64,000 nucleotides of DNA from Ceratobasidium sp. AG-K (Eukaryota; Basidiomycota; Agaricomycetes; Cantharellales; Ceratobasidiaceae): contig JAWNGF010000015.1 in NCBI GenBank assembly GCA_037039685.1, positions 139,001 to 203,000 on the forward strand, written 5' to 3'. Shown here piece after piece: positions 62,336-64,000 of this stretch. The notes under the pieces were generated by a model that was not told the origin of the DNA, ran no database searches, and saw nothing but the letters and a program-made list of their open reading frames with translations. Both the position numbers and the translations under genes were made by a program. Numbering within the stretch: position 1 is the first letter of the stretch; each line of letters opens with the position of its first letter.

Positions 62336-64000
62336 GTTTTCCGACTCCAAATTGGTGGACTTGGTTTCTTCCATTTCTCCTCCCTTCACTTCACCGGCTT
62401 TTCCTTTCACCACTGCCTTTCCTTTGTCCTTGTAGGTCCATTCCTTTTTGCAATCAGCAATTGCATGTCCCGCTTCTCCACATTTGATGCAGAGGTTGTT
62501 TTCCTTGCGGCGTGTTTTTTCAGCCTTTGGGACGAGGTCTCCTTTCACTTGTTTAGTGGTTTTGGGTCCTTCAGCCTTGTCTTCCTTCTTTCCCTTGTTT
62601 TGGGGATTGGTGAGTTTTTGGATTTCTTTGGCTTGGAGGGCAATGTCGATCCATCCTTCTAAGTCCCTTTGTGTGGTGGTTCTCCTATCCCTGAGTTCTT
62701 TGCAGACAAGTTCCGCTTTGATGAGTCTGCTCAACCCTTGCCGGAAACGCGCAATCAGAGCGGCATCGTTCCAATCTAACTCTTGTGCAAGAAGCCGGAA
62801 TTCGGAGACATATTTGCCTACGGATTTGTTCTGGTAGAGTCATTGGATTCCTTGTTCTGCTTGGATTTTCTTGCTAGGGTCGCTCCACTGCTTCTCATAG
62901 GCGTTTTGGAAAGCTTCCCATGATTCCAGCCAAGGGTGGTTTTCATTGTCATTGTACTGGTTGAGGGCGGGTTGTGCCCAGTTTCCTGCTGCTCCTTCTG
63001 CCATATTCATGAGGGTTGCGACAATTTGCCGTTCCTCAGTGTCGTATTGGTTTGGGTTCAGGCGGAAAAATGCTTTCATCCACGCAAGGAATGTTTCGGC
63101 GGCTGTTCCCCTTGTTCCTTCAAATGCTTTGGGCATCTTGATTTGTGGCCCCGATCCATTCCCGTTTCCACCCTGTCCTGTTTGAATAATGAAGGTTCTT
63201 CCTTCATCCCTGATTTGATAGCCTGATTCCCCTTGCACCTCAAATGAGGGAGATTGCCTTCCTTGGGGTGAGATGTTCCTCCTATGCGGGGGAGGTTCCC
63301 TAGGGTTTGGGTTTTCCAGAGAAGTTCGTCTAGATTCCTTGCGTCGGTGATACGACTCTACTTGGGCGTCTGCTCCAATTTGTTTGAGGAGATCAAACGT
63401 TTCTTGTCCCCCTGTTTGGATTTCCCTGAGTTGGTTGGTTTGATCTTGGAAACCTTCAGCAACTTCTTCATTGATCCGTCCTAGAGTAACTGTAATGTTC
63501 CTCATTCCTTTGGCCATCCTTCTGATAGTTTCTTCTATCCTGTTGATCCAATCAACTTGGTTTTGCAGGTTCTGAGTGATCAGCTGATTTTGAGCCACCA
63601 GTTGTTGGTTGATGTACTTGAAGTTTTCTACGGATCGTTCAAATATTTGCTTGATCCTTTGTTGTGCGCAATCAATGTTTCGGAGACGTTTGTAGAAGGT
63701 GTTGACTCCGTCTTTGGTTCTGGAAGCAATGCGCTCAATCCGCTGCATCATGTTGTTGTTTTCTTGCCGTTGAAGATCCCATCTTCTCTCTAGTCCTTCA
63801 ATTCGAAGTGCCTGTACCGCGTTTTCTTGTTGATACTGGACTTGTAGTGTATTGAAAATTCTTTCCAATGTTTGTACTGCTCTTCCATCAGTGTTTTCAA
63901 TGATGATTTCCCTTCTCAATCGTTCGTCTTCAGAGATAGTTTCTATGCTCCTTTGTGACTCGAAGGTTGAGGGGACACTCGCTACACTTTGGCTTCTGGA
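62333..64000 (-). pseudogene. Alpha-2 gag, partial, one stop
   Basis: The frame is open from the window edge and has no clear start in view. The N-terminal part is a long heptad-rich helical region (about 63860-63420). The capsid-like part includes F-E-G-T-R-G-T-A-A-E-T-F-L-A-W-M-K and N-W-A-Q-P-A-L. A TGA at 62840-62842 interrupts it. The CCHC knuckle C-I-K-C-G-E-A-G-H-A-I-A-D-C is complete near 62490-62449. It ends E-S-E-N-stop at 62333-62335. The overlap with pol is -1, but the sequence at the stop is G-GAA-AAC, not the GGGAAAA of the other families. Confidence 0.87.

Larger units (their letters stand above)
57131..64000 (-). mobile_element. Alpha-2, minus-strand chromovirus, 5' end outside the window
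   Basis: Read right to left: gag (from beyond 64000), pol, ORF3, polypurine tract, 3' LTR. It is inserted in Gamma-6 pol; CATAC (57126-57130) is the left target duplication, to be matched beyond the window. A few stops only, so it is younger than Alpha-1. Confidence 0.92.

Overview
The window looks like a fungal transposon graveyard with several young layers. Everything I can recognise is LTR retrotransposon of the Ty3/gypsy (Metaviridae) type. Most copies with a readable pol 3' end carry a chromodomain there (chromoviruses). I found no host gene, tRNA or rRNA. The spliceless compact elements, the chromodomains, Tf1/sushi-like features and the general style of the proteins suggest a filamentous fungus, probably a basidiomycete. 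Rhizoctonia/Ceratobasidium-like is my guess, from impression only.

I use working family names. Alpha: LTR ~490-498 bp. Beta: LTR 455-458 bp, full length 7227 bp. Gamma: LTR ~422-447 bp, many subfamilies. Delta: LTR ~416 bp. Zeta: an LTR fragment only. Left part: Alpha-1 (1-11028, + strand, 5' end outside the window) is split by the decayed Beta-1 (2669-8971). After it come an orphan reverse-strand RT scrap and a Zeta LTR (11029-11599), then the reverse-strand remnant Gamma-1 (11600-14075, continuing at about 46787).

Centre: 14076-46781 is one composite Gamma element (Gamma-H) bounded by matching LTRs and the target duplication CTTCC. It holds a solo LTR (15552-15973, duplication AGGAG), young Beta-2 (17278-24504, duplication GTCCA), the body and 3' LTR of a second Gamma (Gamma-Y, LTR 28422-28848), and a third Gamma (Gamma-X) that inserted antisense in the RT of Gamma-H (duplication AGGGG). 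Part of that last structure was later inverted. Beta-3 (37319-44545, minus strand, duplication GGGAA) sits in the integrase region of the composite.

Right part: Delta-1 (46877-51049) is interrupted by Gamma-6 (51050-57130), which is interrupted by Alpha-2 (57131 to the window end, minus strand).

Common plan of the elements: LTR, a primer site complementary to the predicted start of the element's own transcript, gag with a CCHC knuckle, a -1 frameshift at GGGAAAA, pol (protease, RT, RNase H, integrase, GPF module and chromodomain), then a third ORF in the env position, a polypurine tract and the 3' LTR. The third ORF is the least explained part. In Alpha and Beta it shares a CxGC-containing domain. 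In Gamma it is a different small protein. Beta and Gamma versions end in an acidic tail with an IDLT core that resembles a SUMO-interaction motif. Beta-2 keeps open gag and pol but has a nonsense codon in ORF3. Beta-3 keeps open gag and ORF3 but has lost an RT catalytic aspartate.
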